64,000 nucleotides of DNA from Aradus depressus (GCA_963662175.1 OY759216.1:52779087-52843086), one strand, 5' to 3'; positions 41,745 through 53,689 are shown, counted from the stretch's first letter. Notes: generated by a model from the sequence alone, not told the origin. Made by a program: numbers and translations.

Positions 41745-42035
41745 CTAGATTCGAAACTCGGCCTTTTAAGTAGGTTTTTTCAGCTGGAAGGTGAAAATCC
41801 CTGGAGCATGCCATCCTTCGGATAGGACGTTAAGCGATGGTCTAGAGCCTGTGCGATGTCAGGTACTTGTTAAAGACCCCTACCCCAGATGAATAAACAA
41901 CTAAGGCAATATTTAAGACTCCTCCACAGTAGAGTCGGGCTCATGTCCATCACCAGAATAAAGAAAGAGCGCTCTGGTAGTAGGCGATATAACCTCGTAG
42001 TTAAAGCCCGGGGTTGAGTCACAATAACTATTTAA
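41745..42035 (+). repeat. SINE family A copy
   Basis: Degenerate head (GATTCGAAACTCGGCC), then GCCATCCTTCGGATAGGACG TTAAGCGATGGTC, GTGCGATGTCAGGTACTTGT, GAGTCGGGCTCATGTCCATC and GGTAGTAGGCGATATAACCT CGTAGTTAAAGCCCGGG. Confidence 0.85.
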
Positions 42036-42581
42036 TCAAAACGCTTCTCAAATATTTGTACATAATAATAAGAGGCACATTTATATATACTATATTTTTC
42101 TCGAAAGTGGCCCCCGGTTTGCGGTATTGCGAGATACCGGGATTCTGAAAACCGTTCTAAAATGTTGTTTTGAAATACATGTTCTTAGACGACGCTCAAT
42201 TTATACGAAAACGGTTAGTCCTATCGAAAAATTACGCCTTACCTAAAATGTCCTTTATTTCATTTCCAATCATATAAATGCCTCAGATCTGAAATTAGGG
42301 TCAAACGAAGAAAGTAATTGCGCTTCGAAGTACGAACAATAAATTTCCTTAGAAAATATTTTCAAGTAATGTTTAAATTGTAACGCATAGCAGCAAATTT
42401 TAAAATACATTTTACTATCAGTATTTTTTTTTATTAAAAAGGATAAAAGATAAAATATACGTGACGGGGCCAAACAGGACTTTCTTATAACAAACACCTT
42501 TGTACAGATCAAGGAGGGAGGTGGAGGAATTATTTATAATAAAGGTTCGTATAATAAAATCCAGTGTTATCCACATCACAT
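42036..42581. other. no recognisable gene
   Basis: Unassigned. Confidence 0.4.
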
Positions 42582-42630
42582 AATAGCAGAAGGAAAATAT
42601 ACATATTATGTATATTTTCCTTCTGCTATT
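42582..42630. repeat. 49-bp perfect palindrome
   Basis: Arms of 24 bp (AATAGCAGAAGGAAAATATA CATA and its exact complement) around a single central T at 42606. Confidence 0.95.
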
Positions 42631-43290
42631 ATTGTTATTTCGAATCACAAGTGTTGTGTACAAATTATCTTGATGTATACACTTTTATGAGGAACCTTAT
42701 TACCATGTTATCATTTAACGGAAACAAATAAATATTATTAATATAATTGGTCCAATCCGGATTTCAAAGGAAGCTTTCTTTCCCTTGAAATGCTCTCGCA
42801 CAATTCCCCTTTCTGAAAGCCCTCCACGCCATTTGATTTGCAGTTGGCGTCGAGATCTCCTCTCTGAGAATAGTGAGTGATGTAAATTAACTTTCAAGGG
42901 AGTGTCAGCGCTGGCTCTTCTTCTCCTGTCACGTGACATTTTTCATTTTTTTTTTTTTTTTTTGCAACCCTCTCAGACAAACATTATTCCAGTGATGTCC
43001 CAGTAACTTTATCACAAAGTAAGTGTAATACAGTTAATAATTGAGCATTTGCTTCTCCAACCGGACCATCATTCTCCTGAGTTCCACTATTGTTCAATTA
43101 AATATTAAGATATATTCAATAAACACAATAATTTATATATTGGCGAAAGGAGATATTGCCCATAATATTCTAAGCAAAATCTTAATATAGCGCAACATTT
43201 TATGAGAGTATATTAATATGTAAAAATGCAATACATTTTTAATATTTTTATAAGCTTTGCATTTTTTTTACTGAAATCAACCAATCATTT
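42631..43290. other. no recognisable gene
   Basis: Includes a T21 tract at about 42943-42963; otherwise nothing. Confidence 0.4.
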
Positions 43291-43291
43291 T

Positions 43292-43580
43292 ACTTCCCCA
43301 GAAAAAACCAAACATAGAGAGAGCTAAGTATTCGGTCAGAAATTCTATATATAAAGGTACATATATTGATTTTTCATTGTAATCCCTTGTTTTCCAGACA
43401 TCAACACCCAAAAATAGCATAAAAGCGAAAAATATCAGTATATCTATAACTCCCGACAGAATGAATCTATCTATAAGAAAATTTAAATTTGGATCCAGAA
43501 CCTCATAAGAATGACACCAATTGATTTTCTGCCAGATCAGCCAAAGATGCGAGCAGGTAAAACCCTAATAACTACCGATA
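43292..43580 (-). repeat. family C element, degenerate
   Basis: TTACTTCCCCAGAAAAAACC, CGGTCAGAAATTC, TATAACTCCCGACAGAATGA ATCTATC, GACACCAATTGATTTTCTGC CAGATCAGCC, AACCCTAATAACTACCGAT. Confidence 0.7.
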
Positions 43581-44790
43581 GAAATAATATTTATAGTATA
43601 TAAAAGATTTATTACATATATACTTTTCAGTATATACAAGCTTTAATTTTTATTTTTATTTTTATTTTCAAGGCAGTGGTCCTCCACTAATACCATCACA
43701 CAGTAATATCGTCCTGAAAGAAGATTTATCTATAGAAATATAAATATAAAATAATTATAGTTAAAAATATAAATAGTACCTATTGTAAGTATTAGAAATG
43801 TTATATTCAATATCGGCTATTATTTATTTATTTAAAAAAAATGTATTATTCATCTGATATGTTTGATTGTATTCTAAGATTTAATATCGGTTGATGTAAA
43901 TAATTTATAAGCTATTTTGAGTTATACAATTGTATGACTTATTCAACTATCATGTTATAGTTTAACATAAATAAATAATATTATTGTATCGATACGACAT
44001 TTTATACATGGATTTAGAAGCCCCGGACCAGGACAGCTATCGTATTTGAACCATATCGGTTTAACCTTCCTAATACCAGGTGAAAAAATTAACGTACAAT
44101 ACTAGGTGGGGTTCCTCAGGGACATTTTTTTATTTTTATTTTTATTTTTTGGCTTATTTTAATGCTTGTGTTCACCGATTCATCATAATGAGTGGTTTGA
44201 ATGATTGTATCTCATGAGGAAAAATTGTAGGAATCAAGAAAATAAGTATAAAAATTGTGGTGAACGATTTATTTGGATATTATTCTTCAACATTTTCATC
44301 GAAAACATTTTTTTTTAATTTAAATCGGATATAAGAGAAGGAAAATTCACGTTGAGAGTTGAAAATTAGTTTATTATCAATAAAATCTGAGCTGAATAAC
44401 TATATTATCTAATACTTTTTTTTCCCAGGTTAATTCAACTTATTAAAAATCCTGAGTTTTATCCTTAATTTGACACAACTGTATTGGACTAATGGAAGTC
44501 CTAGGTGCCAAAAGAAAAAAAATTGGAATTATAAATAAATAAAAAAGTTGAGGTTAAGGAAGAATATCCCTGATTTAGGACCAGTTTTGAAATATTTTAT
44601 TATGCATATATACAATCTGTACAGACCATAAGTAAATTTGTTGACAATAGGTAATGGAACAATTTATGTACAATGATAAATAAATATAAGAGAGAAAAAA
44701 ATAAAACGAAATAAATAATAATTCATAAAAAAAATATATAATAATAATAGGACCAGTTTAATGTTCACTTGATGACCGTGGTTTGAAATT
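43581..44790. other. very AT-rich, no recognisable gene
   Basis: Contains short (TTTTTA)n runs at about 43650 and 44130. Confidence 0.5.
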
Positions 44791-44794
44791 ACAC

Positions 44795-45280
44795 AGATTG
44801 GTCTTCGTCTCCCCAAAATATATTTATTTTATTTTGTTAACCTTATGCCATTAAGGCATTATCAAAACTAAAGGAACTATAACATTTGAGTTAAAAATTT
44901 TCTCTTTGTAACATATAATATTACTATGCTTATAATATCAGGAATGATAATTAAAAACTGACATACTTTTGTGATAAAATAAAAAAAAAATTGTAACTAT
45001 TATAGTTTTAAATGATAGTCAATATCAAACATTGATCAATGTGTCACCAGGTCATATAGTGTTAGATCAAATGTTTGATGGCTATAATTTCTTTTTTGTT
45101 TTATCACAAAAGGTACGTCAATTGTTACTTATTATTCCTGATATTATAAGCATAATAATATTATATGTAATGTAGATTTTTAACTCAAATTTTGTTGGTC
45201 CTTTAGTTTTGATAATGGCTTAACGTTAACAAAAATAAAATAAATATATTTTGGGGAGACAGAAGGCTAATCTGTTTTGC
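44795..45280. repeat. large foldback element, arms about 200 bp
   Basis: The left arm starts CTTCGTCTCCCCAAAATATA TTTATTTTATTTTGTTAAC and the right arm ends GTTAACAAAAATAAAATAAA TATATTTTGGGGAGACAGAA G. Pairing continues inward through TTATCAAAACTAAAGGA / TCCTTTAGTTTTGATAA, GCTTATAATATCAGGAATGA / TTATTCCTGATATTATAAGC and TTTTGTGATAAAATAAAA / TTTTATCACAAAA. The loop is about 80 bp. No coding sequence. Confidence 0.85.
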
Positions 45281-47300
45281 TTGCAACCATCTTCATAAAA
45301 AAAAAAGTTATTTATGGATTTATTCATGTCCATCAATGATTAAGAATCACCCTCCATGTTTACCGACATTTTAATCTCCACGGCAGTAAAACTACAAATT
45401 ACTCTATTTATTCCTCTTTGTACTTGTCTAATTTATTTAATGTTTTTTAATTGAATCTTCTAAAAACAGAACCGCCAGAAATGTAACTTGGAAATTTGAT
45501 TTATTAAGCCAGCAATATATTTCTTACTTTTTTATATTAATTTCTTTTCAACGTTCAATTTCACTTATAAACTACTTTTCTAAATGCACGAAATAACATT
45601 TATAACTATGAGGAATATTGAAGTGACCCACTTGTTCTTCCAAATTACCAAAAAATATATGTGGGTGTTTTTGATTTTTATATCCTTTATTATTATATCT
45701 GTTAACCTAATCATAGCATTTGTCTCATGGTTGTCTCATAATAATAACTAATTTATGTAGATTGCGCAACTGTTATGACTGTAATACTTTCATAAAAACA
45801 CTATAGTATTGTTTAAATATGCATCCTTCATTATCAGAAACGTAGAGAGGGTCTGATGTACATTTGTGTTCATAATTTTGGCAAGATTGCTTCATATAAA
45901 CATATTGATTAAAATTACGTAAATAATTTTGGTTAAATGTTTACAATTTAAGAAACAAATCCTACTTCCTGGAGGTTAATTTTTTTTTTTTTTTTTTAAG
46001 GAAATTTCTTTTTATTTTATGGGGGTATCTGTGTTTTTTGTTGACTTACCAATGAGTTAGGTAGATAGTAAGGGTGTTTTGCTCGGGAGGGCTGCCCTGA
46101 CGGTACTGAGGAGGCGCCCCTAACGTTACATACAACACCCTCAGCGCCACTGGTCGATGGAGACCCGGACAACAGGTTCCCCCACCAACTCACCCCTCAG
46201 CCCCTATCCTACACCAATTAGATAAACCTGAAACGCATTCCCGTGCCGCGGGTTTACCTGGCACTTGTTTTCCAGGCATTATCAATATCTTTAGATAGAA
46301 TAATATATTAGTAAAATATATTATTACCAACTAAAAAATTAAATTGTTAGATTTCTAAGAAATAAATACTAGGTTTTTGGATTATCGCAATTGTTCAAAA
46401 GGTATAATTTCTGCGTCCTTGGTACTATTTTGGTTCAAAAGTTTGGGGCATCATTAATACCATTTCGTTGAATTTGGATCACAAAAGTTGTATGTTACAC
46501 CAATTCACAGGAAATTGGAATTTTGTCACTTACGCGAAACACCATAAAAGGCACCTTACCTTACAATCTGGGGAAACATACTCCCAATTTTCTTATCATA
46601 TCTCTGAATATTGGGTATGATTTGCATAGCGCTCCTTCCCCACAAACATTTCTGACAAAAAAACGTTGGAAGATGGCTTTAGCTACATCAAGATCATCTT
46701 TTGACCGTGTTGCAATACCACTGGAACAATCGTACAGAGAAGTTGCTCTCACGTTCGTACCTATTTTAGCTAAAATAATTTTGATAATTATCCGTGTTTG
46801 TTTGAAACACATGGACAAATGTTTTGATAGAATCCTAGTAGGACAAATTCCCTTTTGAAAGAAAAAAAATCAAATAATTATTATAGATGATGTTCGTTCT
46901 TTATCAGAAATGGAGGGCGGTACTCCGTTCTGAATTTTAGGTTTATTTATTTTTTTTAATACATTTCGTGAAACATTGAATTTTTCAGGTTTCATTTAAT
47001 CATTGGTCTGAAGACAGGTTTCTTTCAGGTAGGCACTTCCTCTTTGCCAGAGATAGATATTTGCCTCTCTCCCTCTTCCTGCTCTTGTGAACCCATACTA
47101 AATACTAAGGTAGGTAGTTACTCAGAGTTCTAGTTCTATATTGGATGGCTTCCTCACTTCGCTCCGCCTCTGCTAATATTACTCTTTAGGGTTTCATCTG
47201 CATCTCCTCCTTCCTATAATTAGATGAACCTTCAATGAATAACTCAAATTGATAAACTTCTTTTACATAATTGACTGAATGTGGATGTTAACAACAAACC
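45281..47300. other. no recognisable gene; one GC-rich block
   Basis: AT-rich except for 46073-46280, a GC-rich block with GGGAGGGCTGCCCTGACGGT and CAACACCCTCAGCGCCACTG. Open frames on both strands at 46523-46858 are mirror shadows with no family resemblance. Confidence 0.4.
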
Positions 47301-47304
47301 CTGA

Positions 47305-47372
47305 GGGCTCCGGTAGCTCAGAGGTAGGGTGTTTACTTACTGAGCTCAAGATCGCGGGTTCGAAACCCTATT
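47305..47372 (+). repeat. SINE family A head only
   Basis: GGGCTCCGGTAGCTCAGAGG (A box) and CAAGATCGCGGGTTCGAAAC CC (B box), about 68 bp. Low divergence from the SINE head and no acceptor end or intact cloverleaf argue against a functional tRNA gene. Confidence 0.75.
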
Positions 47373-47394
47373 GAACTAATAAAGTTATGTAGAT

Positions 47395-47500
47395 TAACAT
47401 TAACACAACATCCATGGCCGCGGGAGGGAGTTCTATTATGAAATAAAACGGATGGGATTTCAACTCACAACTCCACCCGCACGGCCACCATTGGTCCCTA
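47395..47500 (-). repeat. SINE family B copy
   Basis: Reverse of family B: ACAACATCCATGGCCGCGGG AGGGAGTTCTATTATG, GGATGGGATTTCAACTC, CCACCCGCACGGCCACC. Confidence 0.7.
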
Positions 47501-47689
47501 TACATATATTATTCAACAATAAAAAAAGTTCTGAACAAATATTATTTCCCAACGACTCCGTTGCTCAAAAAATCGTTTAAAATGATAGACATTGTCATAT
47601 TTTTTGAACTTCTGGATTGGGTTAGGAAACTCATTTTTTATAATGATTATAAAATAGATGCCCTTTTCCAACTTTGATAATATTTTGAG

Positions 47690-48155
47690 CTCCTACTTTT
47701 TGTATCGAAAAATTCATTACATCAGTAGTTGTAAGGGTTTTTGAATTGAACCCCCTTCCCTTCGGCCGATATCGCTGAAATTTGAAAGGATATGTTCTTA
47801 TTGGGTTTTGACTTATTTCAAATATGAAATTTCATGTTGATACAATCACGGCATTTATTGGGGTTTTGGATTTGAGCCACTCTTCTGATCCCACCTTCTC
47901 TTTGGTCGATTTGGCTGAAAATCGATAGGTATTGTCCTTATGGAGTATTGGTCACACTTACAAAATTATGTGTCGATACATTCATTCTATGAGCAGTTAT
48001 TAGAGCTTTTCAAAAATCAATACTTGTTGTCGTTAGAGGGTTCTAGATTTACATACAAAATTTCGTGTCGATGCATTCTTTCTATCGGGAATTATAGCGT
48101 TCAAAGACACATAGACAGACAGTCATTTTTCATGTACTTCGAATAGCTAGGGAAG
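47690..48155 (+). repeat. family C element, near full length
   Basis: Shows three internal direct repeats: CATTACATCAGTAGTTGTAA GGGTTTTTGAATTGAACCCC, ATACAATCACGGCATTTATT GGGGTTTTGGATTTGAGCC and CATTCTATGAGCAGTTATTA GAGC. GACACATAGACAGACAG and CTAGGGAAGTAATAAA follow near the end. Confidence 0.8.
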
Positions 48156-48650
48156 TAATAAATGATAATTACAATTTAAAATATACTTATTTGCATTCAT
48201 TCTCCTTTATTGCATTCCACTAAACTAGTTTTGAAGGAAGTTTTCTAGCTGCTAGGTACTTCATGTTGTATTTTCTTTATTTCCCATCCCTTCAGGAATG
48301 TTTCCTCATGACCCAGCCATTAAAGTCATCCATTTATATCGCCATTTCGGCACTATTATATCCTCTTGTAATTACTTTTTTAATCTTCTCAGACTAGACT
48401 ATTTTACTTTTAGCCAAATGAATTTGCTGTAAGATAAATTCTTCGGTCTAATTTTCCACCCAACCTCTCAACATTCCAAGCCTGGCATCCTGTAAAGTTT
48501 TCATAGGTATCTATCTACATGTGTTTCTTGAACTTCTCTTGAACGATAGTCAGTTGCTTTTTTCCGAAATTCTTTTTCAGAGATGGAAGATCACAATGAA
48601 CCGAATGTTTAGTGTGACTGGAGGAAGGGATGTGGAAGTGTCCAGAAATA
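48156..48650. other. no recognisable gene
   Basis: Unassigned. Confidence 0.4.
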
Positions 48651-48660
48651 TATATATATA

Positions 48661-48712
<52 letters not shown>
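48651..48712. repeat. (TA)n microsatellite
   Basis: About 60 bp of TA repeats, with one AAAC interruption at 48660-48663. Confidence 0.95.
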
Positions 48713-48715
<3 letters not shown>

Positions 48716-48869
48716 GTACTTTGGAAAAAAAATTTCGGAAAAAGCAACAGATATCTCAAAGCGAGATGTTATATCTAAATAATATACACTGTCAGCGAAT
48801 GGGAAGCGAGGCTAGCCGTTCCCACTAGGCCAACAACACACCTGAAAACATTCAATCGTTTTTACTTCC

Positions 48870-49300
48870 CCTGGTATACTAAGTATGGGGGAATTTATGT
48901 AATCTGCCAAAAAATCGATGCAGAGTTTTCAACGAAATTTCATGTTTTCCGACCTATTGATTCCAAATATTTAAAAAAATCTTCTGTCTGCCTGTGGGAA
49001 TGTCTGTAACACGATAATACCCGATAAAATGAATGTATCGACAGGAAATTTTATATGTGAATCCAAAATCCTCCAACGACGACACCTATCGATTTTCAGC
49101 CAAATCGGCCGGGGGAGGGGCGAAAAGGGGAGAGGCTCAACTCAAAAATCCCAATAACTGCCGATGTAATACAAGTATCAACATGAAATTTTATATTTGA
49201 AAACTCAATGAGGACATAACCTGTCAAATTTCGGAGATATCGGCCGAAGGGAGGGGGCTCAATTCAAAAACCCCGATGACTGCCGATATAATGACTATTT
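48870..49300 (-). repeat. family C element
   Basis: TTTACTTCCCCTGGTATACT AAGTATGGGGGAATTTATGT AATC, the terminal pair that defines this end. Then CGACCTATTGATTCC, CGACACCTATCGATTTTCAG CCAAATCGGCCGGGGGAGG, AATAACTGCCGATGTAATAC and a second repeat AACCCCGATGACTGCCGATA TAATGA. Confidence 0.85.
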
Positions 49301-50021
49301 TCATTTTATTTTTTATTTTCATTCAATGTGACTCCAGTTGAAAGTGGAAGAAGGTTCTGAGGAATGGTGAAGTCTTTAAATGAAAACATCTTCAAACATG
49401 ATTTCGAAGAATAGAAAGTTTCTCTTCCTCCGTTTCTCCAACGAGATAAACACACTTCTCGCAAGGTGCAACCCATCTGGAGTTAGAACTTTAACCGAAG
49501 ACGTCTGGTTTGAAAATAAATTGAGTATGGTCCCCATCACCGTGCTATTTTTTTTCAAAAAATCGTATCTTTAAAGAAGGTGTCTTGAACTTAATGCTGC
49601 ATAGGTTCTGGTACCATGCTGCAGCTAACTAGTTTCCAGGCGTCCAGGGTATTTCTTTCGTTTATTAGTTTTCTTTCCACTCAAATCATATTAAATTAAG
49701 AAGAGAAGCTGTTTTAATATCGTCCTGTACGTCAAATAACCAGTAAGTCTTCTCAATAGTTAATTATAAATAAAACTTTTACAAATTTACTGTAGCACCT
49801 AAATAAATGTTTTACGAATATTTCATGTAAATTCCTCACCCATACACAAGTTGTCCATTATCCCATACTGGAGGCTATTCAAACGCGTTAACGCCCACTA
49901 AAGTTATAGAGAATCCAAAACCTTCGACTGAACTCACCCCAACATAATAATATTATAATCATGTCATGTTATAATATAACATTATAATTAACAAGTTATA
50001 TATTATATAACTATAATAATA
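49301..50021. other. no recognisable gene
   Basis: Open frames on both strands at 49376-49574 overlap each other and look accidental. Confidence 0.4.
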
Positions 50022-50305
50022 GAGGGCGCCGGTAGCTCAGTGGTATGCGTGCTTGACTTCTGAGCTCAAGGTCATGGGTTCGAAACCCGACTGAGGCCCT
50101 TAGTTTATTTTATCTGGAAGGTAAAATAAACTTCAGCACGCCGTCCTTCGGATGGGATGTTTAGGCGATGGTCCCAAGCCTGTAGGATGTCAGGTACTCA
50201 TTAAAATATAGGGTATGCAAAATTTAGGACTTCCACAGTAGAGTCGGGCTCATGTCCACCAAAGTGACGAAAGAGCTCTCTGGTAGTAGGCTATATCGAT
50301 GGTTC
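50022..50305 (+). repeat. SINE family A, nearly complete
   Basis: AGAGGGCGCCGGTAGCTCAG TGGTATGCG (A box), CATGGGTTCGAAACCCGACT (B box), GCCGTCCTTCGGATGGGATG, GAGTCGGGCTCATGTCCACC AAAG, GGTAGTAGGC. It is truncated there. Best 5' head in the window. Confidence 0.92.
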
Positions 50306-50760
50306 AAAGCACATAACTGCTAAGTCCATTCCGATTTAGAGATGTTGATATCTCGAGTGCACATTAGTGCTATGTCCATTTCTTATCAGATAAGACAATA
50401 CGAAAAAATAAAATCGGCTAAGTCCAGCACGCTTTTTTTTTTAAGAGCACACAAGTGATAAGTCCAATGTAAATTTGATTCCGTTTTCAATGTAAGCCAA
50501 CTAACAAAATGAATAATCACCAACAGGAACAAGGATTCCAATAGAGCAAATGTGAATTGCTTGAAAATAAAGTGGCTCCGCTTTGAAGTATCTTCGTCGA
50601 CCATACAATTCAAGTACGACGTAAAAAGTCCTTTCCGGAAACTGGTTTTAAACCCCAAACAAATTCCATGGCAAAACATTGAACTAACTTCGAACTATGA
50701 CAGTCAGCTGCCGATCATAATATGACTATAATATAGAACTAACTATAATATAGAATACAG
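50306..50760. other. no recognisable gene
   Basis: Contains a weak repeat: ACATAACTGCTAAGTCCATT / ACATTAGTGCTATGTCCATT / ACACAAGTGATAAGTCCAAT at about 50310-50470. Confidence 0.45.
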
Positions 50761-50761
50761 G

Positions 50762-50915
50762 TTCTTGTCAACCGTACGGAGCCTGTGTGATGTGAGCTGT
50801 ACCTAGGCAGACATTTAGCACTCTCAGGGTAGTCAGGCTCATGTCCACCAGTGACGAATGACCGCTCTTATGAACTCGTAGTTAAGCCCGAGCATGAGAC
50901 AAAAACTAACGATAT
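50762..50915 (+). repeat. SINE family A fragment, diverged
   Basis: GGAGCCTGTGTGATGTGAG, CAGGCTCATGTCCACCAG, CTCGTAGTTAAGCCCGAGCA TGAGAC. Confidence 0.75.
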
Positions 50916-53290
50916 GATAAATACTTTTATACTTGAGTAATGATTTGAACAAAATTTACACATAATTTCAATATTTATTTCATCTATAAATAACAAAATC
51001 AAAAATGTGTTGTTAGTAAATAAAACAAATAATTGGTTATAACAATTAATTTTTTTTGAGTTAATTATCTATTCTAAATCAAAAATAAATTGTACATCAT
51101 TAACTATAAATAAAACGAACATGAATGAGCAACTAAACATGAGAGAAACAAAACAATCCTTTAAAATATCGAATTCTGGATGTAAATGCACAAAAATAAT
51201 ACTGTTTTAAAAGTAAATAACATAATTTGGCATCTCTTCAACACTAACATTTATTTTTCAAATTTTCAGGGTGGGGGGAGATAATACAATTACCTTGCTG
51301 ACGCTCTTAGTTACATAATTGAAGTAAATAGTGAATTATCAATTAGAAATCGAGTAGTGACCCATATCATTCAGATATTGACTTGCAAATAGGACAATAA
51401 AAAAAGGATTGCTTTGAAAATAAGTGAAATTTGGGTGTAAATAGAAATAATTATACCTTTTTAAACAGAAAAAAAATATATATAAAACTGCCAATACTTC
51501 TTTAAATACAGAAATTGTGTAAGAAGTTAAAGATGAATGAAACTGTAATAAAAATGTATTACATTTTGTAAAATTGAGCTATAGTTCCCTTAAACATAAA
51601 ATATATCTTCTAAATCTAATTTTTATAATAATATAACACAAAAATATTCTACTAAAATTGAGGCGTTAGATTAAAGTTTAGAATATATGAAGTAAAATAA
51701 TCACAACATGAATAAATTTGCATGCAAACAGTAACATTTAATATGAATAATACATTTATCATAAAAATCATACATATAACATGAATATTATTATATTGTA
51801 ATTAATATGTATTCTTGTTATGTTTGCATAAACGATAATATGAACAATATATAGGGTTCCATAAATAATAAAATCTAAACGTTTAACTGTTTCAGTATTC
51901 TTAGTTGTGGAGGAAATTTATCAGAATATTTGAATTAAATAAATGGATCAACATCAAAATACAAACATCGCAAGCTTATTATGTTGATTAGCCCTAATCT
52001 ATTTTACGGATTTCAGACCATTTAGAAATTATTGTTTAAAGGCTAAACATTATACAAAAGGGGAAAATTCTTAAATTACATTCATATTTCAAAAGCAAAA
52101 TGAAACATTGAAATGGCAACTAGTCAAAATATGTTTCTGCTGACCCTAAAGATGTAGAAAAATAACATTGATACCCCTAAATATCTCACACATATATATA
52201 CATTTTTTTTTAAATAACAGTTCAATAAATTGTATACAACATAAACTATATGTACTACAAAATAATATATTTAATTCCATTGAGCCCTTTCTTGTACTCA
52301 ACGTTTTATTAGTTATAAATAAAACATTGTTCAAATGGTAAATAATATTTAATTTTATACTCAACTAAGTGAAATATTCAAAAATTCTTATAACTAAAAC
52401 AGCCTACTAAAGCTTTTTGTACTCATCTACTATTGCATAATAATAACTATTTAATATCCTAATTAATAATAAACATAACAAATAAATATAACGAAAAAAA
52501 TGGAATTAAAATATTAAACCTGCAGGCTATTTTCCCAATTTTACTCACTCGTTGTCTGAGGAAGTGGTAGTGAGATCAACAGTAAAGTGAGTCTTAGTGT
52601 TAGTGTAAATTAACAGATCCTAAAATGATAACTATACTAAACTGTCTCAAAGAAAATATTATTAGTATTTACAATAATAATAATTTCTAAGTTGTTTATT
52701 TAACATCCAAGTAACACACTATACGAGAGAAGAAACATAATATTTTAATAACGGACAATATTAATACATAGTGACTACTCTATAAATGATATAGATGTAC
52801 TTATTATACGAACTCAAAACATATTATTTATGAATAATCTATATAGATAAATTCATGTATAATTAATAATAAATTGGTGAATAATAAGAGTATTTTATTA
52901 ATTCTTAAAAATATATACTTCAATAGAAAAAAGTTCATTCGACTGAGTTCAAGCAGTGGATATGAAAAGTTCAATACAAACCATCCGGTAGGTAAATCCG
53001 ACATGAGATTAATTTGTCGTCTTTTTATGTTCACAATATCTCACTTTAGTATTAACTTTTTTTTTTGTTTTTACTGGAATATTTCATTATATATTGGTGA
53101 TCGTAGTGGAATACGGTAAAATAAAAACATTCATAAATATAAGATTTTAATAATTATAAATTGAGAAATAACAATAAATAATCTTCATTTTATCTTTTAA
53201 TATGTATCATATATATATATTGTAACGGTCTGTAATGGGTACTTAATGAATTTGAAATTTAAAAAAATTAATAAAACATTAAATAATTTT
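50916..53290. other. repeat-poor AT-rich block with a possible terminal exon
   Basis: About 2.3 kb that is very AT-rich but lacks SINEs, family C and retroelement debris, unlike the rest of the window. A minus-strand candidate exon (52545-52619) is the only coding-like part; if real, the block below it would be its long 3' UTR or intron. Confidence 0.35.
52545..52619 (-). CDS. candidate terminal or internal exon, unknown gene
   Basis: On the minus strand, TTATCATTTTAG (acceptor-like) is followed by 25 codons reading DLLIYTNTKTHFTVDLTTTS SDNE and TGA. Composition is clearly less AT-biased than the surroundings. The stop overlaps a GTGAGT donor-like sequence (A|GTGAGT), so it could instead be an internal exon. 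I recognise no family and see no partner exon. It may be chance. Confidence 0.25.
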   Translation of the reverse strand, partial: DLLIYTNTKTHFTVDLTTTSSDNE

Positions 53291-53299
53291 TAATTTAAT

Positions 53300-53519
53300 T
53301 GAGGAGGCTTCGGCACGAGGAGAGGCGAGAGAGCTTGTCTAGCTGTGCACGGCCGTCTGTCCCAGAAGCTGTTTTATCCCCGTTTGTCAAGAAGTATGTC
53401 CCTGTTCTTCAGCATGAGTCAAGGAGACCTCGAAGCAAAGAAGGAATAGAAGTAGTGAAGGTAGAACGTCCATGTACAGGAGGATTTGGAAAAAAGAAGA
53501 GGACAGCCCAAACAAGACA
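53300..53519 (+). CDS. candidate coding segment, unknown
   Basis: A GC-balanced stretch in AT-rich surroundings with an open plus-strand frame: LSPFVKKYVPVLQHESRRPR and KVERPCTGGFGKKKRTAQTR Q, basic and hydrophilic. The frame begins with TTG; no ATG lies upstream in frame. It is followed by a donor-like ACAA|GTAAAA at about 53520 and stops 8 codons later. The acceptor on the left is poor. It could be an exon or the end of a decayed mobile-element gene. I do not recognise it. Confidence 0.25.
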
Positions 53520-53689
53520 AGTAAAAAAAAAAATGCTTCTATAATATAATTTAAAAATATAATAATTTTACAAGTTAAAAAAATGTTTTAATTATAACTA
53601 CAAATTTTAAAATAGGCCCTAACTAACCACCTCCACAATATATATATATAAACACAAATTCTAATATTTGATTTAAAAAAATTTTTATT

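Noticed and set aside
46523..46858. Overlapping ORFs on both strands (111 and 85 codons)
   Set aside because: They mirror each other and neither resembles a known protein.
47305..47372. tRNA gene
   Set aside because: A and B boxes are present, but the sequence matches SINE family A heads seen all over the window and no complete cloverleaf with acceptor pairing is evident.
53299..53330. TTCGGCACGAGG resembles a cDNA-library adaptor
   Set aside because: Only a 12-base match in continuous genomic sequence; chance is sufficient and no vector follows.
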